Assembly: GCA_025963345.1 (NCBI GenBank)
Contig: JAOPUS010000061.1
Location: forward strand, 1-6,782
From: Blastococcus sp.
GTDB lineage: Bacteria; Actinomycetota; Actinomycetes; Mycobacteriales; Geodermatophilaceae
DNA: 6,782 bases
Direction: 5' to 3'
The notes beneath the pieces are model-generated. The model saw only the letters and a program-made list of their open reading frames with translations, was not told the origin of the DNA and searched no databases. Within the stretch, counting starts at the first letter, position 1; every line of letters starts with the position of its first letter. Below, one piece after another: positions 1 through 5,857 of this stretch. Made by a program: the position numbers and the translations under genes.

Positions 1-653
1 TGATCCAGGCGGCCGAGGCCGCAGGCGTCAAGATCGGCGTCCGGTCGTTCGACGTGCCGCTGGGGTCCTTCGACGCCACCGCGCTCGCCATCCAGATGAA
101 GGAGGCGGGGGTCGACAGCATCTACGCCCCGACGCTGACCGACTCGTCGGTGTCGGTGCTCCGCGCCGCACAGCAGCAGGGCGTGACCCTCAAGGCCAAC
201 TTCGTGTCCCAGGTCTACTCGCCGGGTGTGGCCACGCAGGTGTCGGAGTTCATCCAGGGCGCGCTGACCGCACCCGTTGCCACGCTGCCGAACGAACTGG
301 CGAGCGACAACCCCGACGTCCAGGCGTATGTCGACACCATGAAGGAGTACGCCCCCGACGTCGAGCCCAGCACCGGGTTCGCCGAGGCCGGTTACATCTC
401 CGCAGACCTGTTCATCAAGGGCATCCAGGAGGCCGGTGACTGCCTCACCCGCGACTCCTTCATCAAGGGTCTGCGCGGCCTCGGTAAGTACGACGGTGCA
501 GGCCTGCTCACGGATCCGGCCGTGTTCTCCGGCGGTCCCCTCGCCAACGGCAGCGCGCCGTACGGCAAGTGCAACTGGTTCGTCATCCGCGAGGGTTCCA
601 AGTGGGTGCCGGACGCCAAGCCCACGTGCGGTGACCTGATCAAGCAGGGCTGA
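1..653 (+). CDS. ABC transporter solute-binding protein, branched-chain amino acid type (5' truncated)
   Basis: This is the C-terminal 216 codons of a secreted solute-binding protein, read in the frame starting at base 3. The frame is open to the left edge, so the real start and the expected lipoprotein or signal peptide lie outside the window; the ATG-like starts inside are not the gene start. Recognisable family features are an AAGVKIG strand followed by a helix with IQMKEAGVDSIYAPT, the SVSVLRAAQQQGV segment, an AEAGYISADLFIKGIQEAG helix and a C-terminal GKCNWFVIREGSKWVP strand; these fit the Peripla_BP_6 / Leu-Ile-Val-binding fold. Three Cys are visible (in GDCLTRD, GKCNWF and PTCGDL), suggesting a disulphide in the exported protein. 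Family knowledge says such proteins feed importers of amino acids but also of aromatic and other organic acids. The downstream CoA-dependent catabolic genes make an organic acid ligand plausible, though this is inference. Permease and ATPase genes would be expected to the left. Confidence 0.88.
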   Translation, partial: IQAAEAAGVKIGVRSFDVPLGSFDATALAIQMKEAGVDSIYAPTLTDSSVSVLRAAQQQGVTLKANFVSQVYSPGVATQVSEFIQGALTAPVATLPNELASDNPDVQAYVDTMKEYAPDVEPSTGFAEAGYISADLFIKGIQEAGDCLTRDSFIKGLRGLGKYDGAGLLTDPAVFSGGPLANGSAPYGKCNWFVIREGSKWVPDAKPTCGDLIKQG

Positions 654-665
654 TCCGACGCCCGT

Positions 666-697
666 CCCCGGTCCTCCCCTCCACGGGGGGGCCGGGG
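666..697 (+). terminator. GC-rich hairpin after the solute-binding protein gene, probable terminator
   Basis: Thirteen bases after the stop codon lies an inverted repeat: CCCCGG at 666-671 pairs with CCGGGG at 692-697, and the C-rich and G-rich stretches inside extend the stem imperfectly around a short loop. No T-tract follows, which is usual for actinobacterial terminators. It would separate the transporter transcript from the catabolic genes. Termination efficiency cannot be judged from sequence. Confidence 0.6.
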
Positions 698-710
698 GTG
701 GGCAACGTCG

Positions 711-732
711 CGCTCCGGGACCACTCCGAGCG
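711..732. promoter_or_regulatory. Imperfect inverted repeat upstream of the operon, possible operator
   Basis: CGCTCCGG (711-718) and CCGAGCG (726-732) form an inverted repeat with one unpaired base and a 7-base spacer. It lies just upstream of the Shine-Dalgarno site at 747-752, where a repressor of the TetR or GntR type could act. No convincing -35/-10 pair was found between 698 and 757, so the promoter position is unknown. In DNA this rich in GC, a repeat of this size can arise by chance. Confidence 0.2.
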
Positions 733-746
733 GACGATCCTGAAAA

Positions 747-752
747 GAGGAG
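747..752 (+). promoter_or_regulatory. Shine-Dalgarno site GAGGAG serving the leader ORF, not the DUF2889 start
   Basis: GAGGAG, preceded by an A-run, sits 5 bases before a GTG at 758. It is the best ribosome-binding site near the head of the operon. It is about 50 bases upstream of the GTG at 805 that opens the DUF2889 frame, so it cannot serve that start directly. Confidence 0.6.
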
Positions 753-757
753 CATCC

Positions 758-808
758 GTGCCTCGTACCACCACCACCGTCGGACCGCCGGCGGTCATCG
801 CCTCGTGA
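758..808 (+). CDS. Short leader ORF (16 codons) coupled to the DUF2889 gene
   Basis: GTG at 758, with GAGGAG five bases upstream, opens a 16-codon frame reading MPRTTTTVGPPAVIAS. Its TGA at 806-808 overlaps the GTG at 805 of the next gene (GTGA). The DUF2889 frame has no ATG, GTG or TTG start upstream of 805 within this intergenic region and no Shine-Dalgarno of its own. Two readings are possible. It may be a leader peptide that delivers ribosomes to the DUF2889 start by translational coupling. Alternatively, it may be the true N-terminus, joined to the downstream frame by a lost frameshift or a sequencing error. The peptide lacks the runs of one amino acid expected of a classical attenuator, apart from four consecutive Thr. 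No homologous peptide is recognised. Confidence 0.4.
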   Translation: MPRTTTTVGPPAVIAS

Positions 809-1830
809 GCGTCGACCAGGGCGAGGGCGTCGCCGCGCCGGGCGGCATCACCGAGCCGATGCGGCAGCTCCCGGTACCGGCAGCTCCGGGTGCACGGCGC
901 GAGGTCAGCCTCGTCATCGCGCCGCGAGACGCTTGGACGGCTGGCTGCCACGTGCGCGGCCGGGCACGCGATGTCGTGCGGAGCCGTAACGCCTCCATCT
1001 CGACCCGCGAGCCCGCCGAGATCGTCGTCCTGACCGACGCCGCCGGTGTCCTGGAGAACGCCGGGATCCCTGGTGCGCCGCAGCGGGGCGAGGCCCTGCG
1101 CGGGCGGCCGGTCCGCGGTGGTTTTCGGGCCGGCCTCGCCGACCTGAAGGGGTTGGACCCCGCCTCGCCCGAGGCGGGGCTGCTCGACGATCTTCCGACC
1201 GTCCGGCTCATCTCGGGCTACGCCCTGATGATGGAGGCCGAGGAGTCACCCTCCCCGCCGACCGGGGGACGGCGGGCGCCCCTCGTGGGCATCTGCAGCG
1301 GCTGGCGGGCCGATGGCGTCGCCGTCCAGCGGGCGCTCGCCGAGGTGCCGCTGCTGGGCGCCGCCGCGACCACTCCGCCCCTGGAGTCGGTCACCGGTCT
1401 CCCGGAGGCGTTCCTCGAGGAGGAGCCGCTGGGCCCGCGGACGATGCGGCGCCGGCGGGTGCTCGAGGTCGCCCCGGCCCACGACGGCGGGTGGGACGTC
1501 TTCGCCTATCTGCGCGACAGCCACGTCGACGCCAGGGGTGTCGAGCACGGACTGCACGAGTACGTGGTGACCGCGAGCGCCGACCGTGGTGACCTGCGAC
1601 TGCGGTCCGTCGTGGCCGAACCACGCACCCTGCCCTTCCGCGACTGCCCACTGGCCTCGCCGAACGTCGACCGACTGATCGGCATGCTCGCCGGGGAGGC
1701 CGGCTCCGGCGTCGTCGACCGCTTGCCCGGCGCGGCCGGCTGCACGCACCTGAACGACCTGCTCCGCACCTTCCGCTTCCTGCCACGCCTGGCAGCCATG
1801 GTCGAACGAGGAGACACAGATGAGCACTGA
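805..1830 (+). CDS. DUF2889-family protein, function unknown
   Basis: The 341-residue product matches my recollection of the DUF2889 family (Pfam PF11136). An early GCHVRGRARDVV segment (residues 48-58) precedes a central FAYLRDSHVDARG stretch (233-245) and HEYVV (251-255). The C-terminus has the hallmark FRDCPLASPNVDRLIG (278-293) and GCTHLNDLL (312-320). No signal peptide or membrane segment is visible, so a cytoplasmic location is likely. The family has no established reaction; the conserved Cys/His residues of the DCP and GCTHL motifs could bind metal or a cofactor, which is a guess. The start is uncertain. GTG 805 is the first start in frame but has no Shine-Dalgarno, and codon 19 (ATG at 859) is the next option. 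The 3' end overlaps the next gene by 11 bp and carries that gene's ribosome-binding site, so the two are co-translated. Its position heading a CoA-thioester catabolic operon suggests an accessory role in that pathway. Confidence 0.72.
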   Translation: MSVDQGEGVAAPGGITEPMRQLPVPAAPGARREVSLVIAPRDAWTAGCHVRGRARDVVRSRNASISTREPAEIVVLTDAAGVLENAGIPGAPQRGEALRGRPVRGGFRAGLADLKGLDPASPEAGLLDDLPTVRLISGYALMMEAEESPSPPTGGRRAPLVGICSGWRADGVAVQRALAEVPLLGAAATTPPLESVTGLPEAFLEEEPLGPRTMRRRRVLEVAPAHDGGWDVFAYLRDSHVDARGVEHGLHEYVVTASADRGDLRLRSVVAEPRTLPFRDCPLASPNVDRLIGMLAGEAGSGVVDRLPGAAGCTHLNDLLRTFRFLPRLAAMVERGDTDEH

Positions 1831-2926
1831 GGTGCTGGACGAACTCCGGGGATTCCTCGACGAGGCCGTTCCGCGGTTCCGGGAACAGTTCGGGGAGGAC
1901 TCCAGCTGGGAGACCCGGATCGCCTGGCAGCGGACCATGGCCGAGGGCGGCTGGGCTGCGCCCGGCTGGGCCGTGGAAAACGGCGGCCGGGCACTCCCGG
2001 CGCACGAGGTCCTCGCCATCGAGGAGGTGACGGCCGGGTACGGCATGCCGCCGCTGGCCGGGATGCTCGGCCTCAAGAACGTCGGCCCGACGCTGGCCGC
2101 CTGGGGCACCCCCGAGCAGAAGGAGCACCTGCCGCGGATCCTGAACACCGAGGAGGTGTGGTGCCAGGGGTTCAGCGAGCCCGGCGCCGGCTCCGACCTC
2201 GCCGGCCTGCGGACCCGTGCCGTCCGTGACGGCGACGACTACGTCGTCAACGGCCAGAAGATCTGGACGTCGAACGGCATGCACGCCACGCACATGGAAC
2301 TGCTGGTCCGCACCGACCCCGACGCACCCAAGCACCGTGGCATCTCCGCGTTGCTGGTCGACATGTCGACACCGGGTATCGAGGTGCGGCCGATCCGCCA
2401 GATCAACGGTCAGGCGGAGTTCGCCGAGGTGTTCTTCACCGATGTCCGCGTGCCGGTCGACAACCTGTTGGGCAAGGAGAACGACGGCTGGAACGTCACG
2501 ATGACCACCCTCGGTCACGAGCGCTCCGGCGTCGCGATCTTCGCGACGCGGTTCGAGCGCGAGGTCCGCGACCTGATCGCCCGGCACCGCGGCGAGGGCC
2601 TGACGCCGGTCCAGCAGGACACGCTGGTCCGGCACTTCATCGAGGCGCGGGTGGTGGCGATCCTCGGCGAGGCCACGCTGTCCCGGGTGGCGGCGGGGGA
2701 GCAGCCGGGCTCCGAGCAGTCGGTGATCAAGCTCGTCTGGAGCGAGGCGGGACAGCGGCTCGCTGCGACCAAGCTCGAGCTGGCCGGCATCGACGCAGTC
2801 TCGGGCGCCGCTCCCGAGGCGGCGGACGCCTACCTCTCGGCCCGGGCGATGACCATCGCTGCGGGCACCTCGCCGATCGTCAAGAACATCCTGTCCGAGC
2901 GGGTGCTCGGTCTGCCCCGTGGCTGA
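1820..2926 (+). CDS. Acyl-CoA dehydrogenase, FAD-loop and catalytic-Glu subunit (FadE29/ChsE2-like)
   Basis: This 368-residue acyl-CoA dehydrogenase-family protein would oxidise an acyl-CoA to the alpha,beta-enoyl-CoA. The N-terminal helical domain has GWAAPGWAVENGG (44-56). The flavin-loop motif is GFSEPGAGSDLAGL (117-130), followed by NGQKIWTSNG (144-153). GHERSG (232-237) puts Glu234 directly before an Arg, the helix-G position of the catalytic base in long-chain and isovaleryl dehydrogenases. The alternative MCAD-type Glu near the C-terminus is absent: the usual YEGT reads AAGT (347-350). The Arg-x-QFGK-x-I-x-x-FQ segment of homomeric enzymes is also missing, so a partner must complete the flavin site. 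This matches the FadE29/ChsE2 type of steroid side-chain dehydrogenase, although the substrate may differ. ATG 1820 is supported by GAGGAG at 1808-1813. The 11-bp overlap upstream and the following dehydrogenase gene place it in the operon. Confidence 0.88.
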   Translation: MSTEVLDELRGFLDEAVPRFREQFGEDSSWETRIAWQRTMAEGGWAAPGWAVENGGRALPAHEVLAIEEVTAGYGMPPLAGMLGLKNVGPTLAAWGTPEQKEHLPRILNTEEVWCQGFSEPGAGSDLAGLRTRAVRDGDDYVVNGQKIWTSNGMHATHMELLVRTDPDAPKHRGISALLVDMSTPGIEVRPIRQINGQAEFAEVFFTDVRVPVDNLLGKENDGWNVTMTTLGHERSGVAIFATRFEREVRDLIARHRGEGLTPVQQDTLVRHFIEARVVAILGEATLSRVAAGEQPGSEQSVIKLVWSEAGQRLAATKLELAGIDAVSGAAPEAADAYLSARAMTIAAGTSPIVKNILSERVLGLPRG

Positions 2927-2980
2927 CGCCCGATCCGCGCGACAGCAACTTCAGCACCAGCACCGCAAGGGAGCACGCAC

Positions 2981-4078
2981 GTGACCACCACGACCGTCGC
3001 CGAGCGCGAGGACCTGCGCGCCGCCATCCGGGGCTTCCTGGCCGATCGCCTGCCGGAGTCCACCGTGCGCGAGCTGATCGACACCGAGACCGGCGTCGAC
3101 GCCCGCTCGTGGACCCAGCTGGCCGGGGAGCTGGGCCTGGCCGGGCTGCTCGTCCCGGAGGAGCACGGGGGACAGGGGCTGTCGACCGTGGAGCTGGGCA
3201 TCGCCCTCCAGGAGAGCGGGCGGGCCCTGCTCGGTGCCCCGTTCCTGGGCAGCGCGGTCCTCGCCACCTGGGCCCTGGTGGTCTCCGGCGACGACGCGGC
3301 GGCCACGGGGCTGCTCCCCGGCCTGGCCGACGGCTCGACGGTCGCTGCCCTGGGCATCGACGACGACCCGCAGTCGCCGGTCCGGGCGGTCCCCGACGGG
3401 GACGGCTGGCGGCTCACCGGCGCCAAGCGGCACGTCGTGGACGTCGCAGCGGCCGACACGTTCCTGGTCACCGCCGAGGTGGACGGTGGCGTGGGGCTGT
3501 TCGTCCTGCCGGCTGCCGGCGACGGGGTGGACGTCGAGCAGACCGCGTCCCTCGACCTGACCCGGCGGCTCGGCCGAGTCCGGCTCGCCGACGTCCCCGC
3601 GCAGCGCGTGGGGACGGAGTTCACCGCCGGGCTGGCGTCCGTCCGCGAGCTGGGTGCCTTCGCCTGCGCCGCGGAGCAGGCCGGCATCGCCGGACGGTGC
3701 CTCGAGATCGCCGTCGAGTACGCCCGCACCCGGGAGCAGTTCGGCAAGCCGATCGGCTCGTTCCAGGCCATCAAGCACCAGCTGGCCGAGCACCTGGCCC
3801 GGGTCGAGCAGATGCGCGCGGCCGTGACCGCGGCGGCGGCCGAGCTGGCGGCGTCACCCGGCTCTGCCCGGGAGATCGTGTCGGTGGTGAAGGCCTACTG
3901 CGGCGACGCGGGGACGACGGTCGCCGAGGGGCTGATCGACACCCTCGGCGGCATCGGGTTCACCTGGGAGCACGTCGCCCACCTCTACCTGCGCCGGATG
4001 AAGACGCTGGCGTACCTCTTCGGCAGCCCGTCCGAGCACCGCGCGCGCCTGGCGGCCGACCTGGGCCTGACTGGCTGA
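2981..4078 (+). CDS. Acyl-CoA dehydrogenase, partner subunit (FadE28/ChsE1-like)
   Basis: This 365-residue protein is the second acyl-CoA dehydrogenase-family product. The N-terminal domain has GLLVPEEHGGQGLS (55-68), and the C-terminal helical domain has RTREQFGKPIGSFQ (249-262) and LGGIGFTWEH (322-331), which normally contact the flavin across the dimer. The middle domain has lost the flavin-loop motif: the usual S/T-E-P-x-x-GSD region reads GIDDDPQSPV (125-134). There is no clear catalytic Glu at helix G, where the sequence is LASVRELG (218-225), nor at the C-terminal EGT position, where it is LFGSP (346-350). It therefore complements the preceding gene's product and probably forms an alpha2beta2 enzyme with one flavin per heterodimer, as described for ChsE1-ChsE2. 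The GTG start at 2981 has AAGGGAG at 2967-2973. The 54-base gap to the preceding gene holds no terminator. Activity alone is unlikely. Confidence 0.87.
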   Translation: MTTTTVAEREDLRAAIRGFLADRLPESTVRELIDTETGVDARSWTQLAGELGLAGLLVPEEHGGQGLSTVELGIALQESGRALLGAPFLGSAVLATWALVVSGDDAAATGLLPGLADGSTVAALGIDDDPQSPVRAVPDGDGWRLTGAKRHVVDVAAADTFLVTAEVDGGVGLFVLPAAGDGVDVEQTASLDLTRRLGRVRLADVPAQRVGTEFTAGLASVRELGAFACAAEQAGIAGRCLEIAVEYARTREQFGKPIGSFQAIKHQLAEHLARVEQMRAAVTAAAAELAASPGSAREIVSVVKAYCGDAGTTVAEGLIDTLGGIGFTWEHVAHLYLRRMKTLAYLFGSPSEHRARLAADLGLTG

Positions 4079-4093
4079 TCGCGGACCGGGACG

Positions 4094-4113
4094 GGCCTGC
4101 CCGGACCCAGGCC
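4094..4113 (+). other. Short hairpin in the 119-base gap before the CoA-transferase gene
   Basis: GGCCTG (4094-4099) and CAGGCC (4108-4113) form a perfect 6-bp stem with an 8-base loop. A competing stem, CCGGG (4086-4090) with CCCGG (4100-4104), overlaps it. This is the longest gap within the gene run, so the hairpin could weaken transcription or mark an RNA-processing site. A full terminator is doubtful because the stem is short and the downstream genes belong to the same pathway. No convincing promoter was found in 4114-4182. Confidence 0.3.
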
Positions 4114-4182
4114 ACCTGAAGGCAGACCGATCCACAAACCGAACGTGCAAGCGAACGGCGCACCCGGAGTGTGTGCCGAAAC

Positions 4183-4190
4183 AAGGAGGA
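4183..4190 (+). promoter_or_regulatory. Shine-Dalgarno AAGGAGGA fixing the CoA-transferase start at 4198
   Basis: AAGGAGGA lies 7 bases before ATG 4198 and is close to a perfect match to the anti-Shine-Dalgarno. It rules out the in-frame GTG at 4171, which would put the ribosome-binding site inside the coding region and add nine unconserved residues. It is the strongest ribosome-binding site in the window, suggesting high expression of the CoA-transferase. Confidence 0.85.
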
Positions 4191-4197
4191 ACCACAG

Positions 4198-5418
4198 ATG
4201 GCTGGAATCATGGACGGCGTCCGCGTCGTCGAGCTCGCGTCCTGGACGTTCGTCCCCGCCGCCGGCGCCGTGCTGTCCGACTGGGGTGCCGACGTCATCA
4301 AGGTCGAGGACGTCAGCGGGGGTGACCCCGGACGCCAGCTGGTCATCGGCGGCCTCCGGCGCGGCCAGGGCAAGGCCGACCTCGACTACATGATGGAGAT
4401 CGGCAACCGCGGCAAGCGCAGCATCGGTCTGGACCTCAAGACCGAGGGTGGCCGCGCGGCCTTCGCCAAGCTCATCGCCACGGCCGACGTGTTCCTGACC
4501 AACTGGCTGCCCGGACCGCGCAAGCGGGCCGGTGTCGACGTCGAGGACATCCGGGCGATGAACCCGAACATCATCATCGCCCGGGGCTCCGGCCAGGGAC
4601 CGCGGGGGCCGCACGCGGACAAGGGCGGCTTCGACGCGGCCGCCTTCACCGCGCGAGGAGGCGTGGCCTACGCCCTGACGCCGCCCGGCGCCGAGTACCC
4701 CTTCTCCCAGGGGCCGGCTTTCGGTGACCTGCCCGGCGGGATGACGCTGGCCGGTGGCGTCGCCGGCGCACTCTTCCACCGGGAGCGGACGGGCGAGGCG
4801 AAGATCGTTGACGTCTCCCTCCTGAGCCAGGCGATGTGGACCATCGCTCCGGACATCACCGCGGCGGAGTTCTTCGACGTCGACCGCATCCCGATGCCGC
4901 CGCCCGGGTCCGCCTTCAACCCGGTGGTCAGCCGGTACAAGACCCGGGACGGGCGCTGGATCCAGCTGGTCTTCCTCCAGCCCGACAAGTTCTGGGCCGG
5001 TTTCACCCAGCGGATCGGCCGTCCCGACCTCTCCGAGGACCCGCGCTTCGTCCCGGCCGGCAACCTGGTCCAGAACGCGGCCGAGGCGATCGCGATCCTG
5101 ACCGAGCTCTTCGCGTCGGAGGACCTCTCGCACTGGACCAAGGTTCTGGACGACGAGAAGGGCGTCTGGTCGGTGCTGGCCTCGCCCAAGGAGGTCCTGG
5201 AGGACGTGCAGGTCGCCGGCAACGACTACCTGATCACCAACCAGGACGACGCCGGCAATTCCTACCGGTACATCGGCGCACCCGTCCAGTACGACGAGAC
5301 CCCGCCTGCTCCCGCCCGTTCGCCCGAGTACGGCGAGCACACCGAGCTGCTCCTGCTGGAGCTCGGCTACGACTGGGACGAGATCGCGGCGGCGAAGGAA
5401 TCCGGGGCAGTCCTGTGA
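4198..5418 (+). CDS. Class III CoA-transferase, CaiB/BaiF family
   Basis: This 406-residue cytoplasmic enzyme is predicted to move CoA from a donor thioester to a carboxylic acid, activating the pathway substrate without ATP. The N-terminal fold starts with GVRVVELASWTFVPAAG (7-23) and GADVIKVE (30-37). GNRGKRSIGLDLK (69-81) is the family's NR-x-KRSI-x-LDLK signature. GGFDAAAF (143-150) places Asp146 where the catalytic Asp of formyl-CoA transferase and CaiB lies. LAGGVAGALFHRERTGEA, then the VDVSLL strand, closes the core. The length is normal for the family. The substrate cannot be read from the sequence; homologues act on carnitine, oxalate, bile acids, benzylsuccinate and phthalate. The upstream dehydrogenase pair and downstream DUF35/thiolase pair suggest it loads the acid that these enzymes degrade. 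Its TGA at 5416-5418 overlaps a GTG (5415-5417) that opens a short bridging frame. Confidence 0.92.
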   Translation: MAGIMDGVRVVELASWTFVPAAGAVLSDWGADVIKVEDVSGGDPGRQLVIGGLRRGQGKADLDYMMEIGNRGKRSIGLDLKTEGGRAAFAKLIATADVFLTNWLPGPRKRAGVDVEDIRAMNPNIIIARGSGQGPRGPHADKGGFDAAAFTARGGVAYALTPPGAEYPFSQGPAFGDLPGGMTLAGGVAGALFHRERTGEAKIVDVSLLSQAMWTIAPDITAAEFFDVDRIPMPPPGSAFNPVVSRYKTRDGRWIQLVFLQPDKFWAGFTQRIGRPDLSEDPRFVPAGNLVQNAAEAIAILTELFASEDLSHWTKVLDDEKGVWSVLASPKEVLEDVQVAGNDYLITNQDDAGNSYRYIGAPVQYDETPPAPARSPEYGEHTELLLLELGYDWDEIAAAKESGAVL

Positions 5419-5450
5419 CGGCGCGCGCCCGGTGGGCGACGGCGGAGTGA
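5415..5450 (+). other. Possible 11-codon bridging ORF between the CoA-transferase and DUF35 genes
   Basis: GTG 5415 overlaps the CoA-transferase stop (GTGA). It reads MTARARWATAE and stops at TGA 5448-5450, which overlaps GTG 5447, the preferred start of the DUF35 gene. Neither GTG has a good Shine-Dalgarno. The frame could let ribosomes step from one gene to the next, but such short overlaps are frequent by chance in GC-rich DNA. It is recorded as an arrangement rather than a proven gene. Confidence 0.2.
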
Positions 5451-5857
5451 CGGCCAAGCCGAGACCGGTACCCACTCCGGACACCCAGTTCTACTGGGAC
5501 AAAGCGGCGGAGGAGGAGCTGTGGCTGCCGCACTGCGACGCGTGCGACACCGTCTTCTGGTACCCGCGGGACTTCTGCCCTGACTGCGGGGGCCGCGCGG
5601 TCTCCTGGGTCCGGGCGAGCGGGCGGGGCACGTTGGCGGCGTTCGTCGTCAACCACACCCCCCACCCGTCCTACGCCGCCGACGGGCCGTACGTCATCGC
5701 GCTGGTGCAGCTGGAGGAGGGCCCCCGGCTGATGACCAACATCCTCGGCGTCGAGCCCGACCCGGCGCAGCTGCCGATCGGGATGCCGGTCGAGGTGGTC
5801 TTCGAGGACCGCGGTGAAGGCCTCAAGGTCCCGCAGTTCCGGCCGGTGACGGCGTGA
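5447..5857 (+). CDS. DUF35 zinc-ribbon/OB-fold protein, thiolase partner
   Basis: This 136-residue protein has the two-part DUF35 structure. An N-terminal helix (PDTQFYWDKAAEEELW, 11-26) leads into a rubredoxin-like zinc ribbon with C30-x2-C33 and C44-x2-C47 (HCDAC ... FCPDC). An OB-fold follows, with GRGTLAAFVVNH (59-70), YVIALVQLEEGPRLMTNI and a final VEVVFEDRGEG strand. Known DUF35 proteins have no catalysis of their own. They dock on a thiolase-fold partner and are needed for its activity, as with ChsH2-Ltp2, BbsA-BbsB and PhlB in PhlACB. The next gene is such a partner and overlaps it by 4 bp, strongly supporting a complex. The start is a choice between GTG 5432 (adding MGDGG) and GTG 5447. 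The latter gives the usual short N-terminus and has a GTGA overlap with the bridging frame, so it is preferred; neither has a clear Shine-Dalgarno. Confidence 0.86.
   Translation: MTAKPRPVPTPDTQFYWDKAAEEELWLPHCDACDTVFWYPRDFCPDCGGRAVSWVRASGRGTLAAFVVNHTPHPSYAADGPYVIALVQLEEGPRLMTNILGVEPDPAQLPIGMPVEVVFEDRGEGLKVPQFRPVTA

Noticed and set aside
54..653. Position 54 as the start of the solute-binding protein
   Set aside because: The frame is open to the window edge with family-like sequence upstream (AAGVKIGVRSFD), so 54 is internal and the gene is truncated on the left.
2927..2980. CAGCA/CAGCACC-rich stretch between the two dehydrogenase genes, considered as a short repeat
   Set aside because: The repeats are only a few bases long and irregular; the 54-base spacer holds nothing beyond the Shine-Dalgarno for 2981.
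3109..4119. A 336-codon plus-strand frame within the second dehydrogenase gene
   Set aside because: The translation is Arg/Gly/Pro-rich with no recognisable motif. The overlapping frame 2981-4078 has clear acyl-CoA dehydrogenase motifs and a Shine-Dalgarno site.
4171..4197. GTG at 4171 as the CoA-transferase start
   Set aside because: The near-perfect AAGGAGGA lies downstream of it and is ideally spaced for ATG 4198. The nine extra residues do not look like the family's N-terminus.
3985..5484. A 499-codon open frame on the minus strand, plus similar long ones at 1391-2635 and 5671-6708
   Set aside because: They lie antisense to well-recognised genes, have low-complexity Gly/Arg/Val-rich translations with no family motifs, and are expected when third codon positions are almost all G or C.
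5415..5853. The octamer GTGACGGC near three gene junctions (5415, 5447, 5846), considered as a repeated regulatory element
   Set aside because: The same octamer also occurs inside coding sequence at 2027 and 2226, so it is a common word in this GC-rich DNA rather than a junction-specific element.
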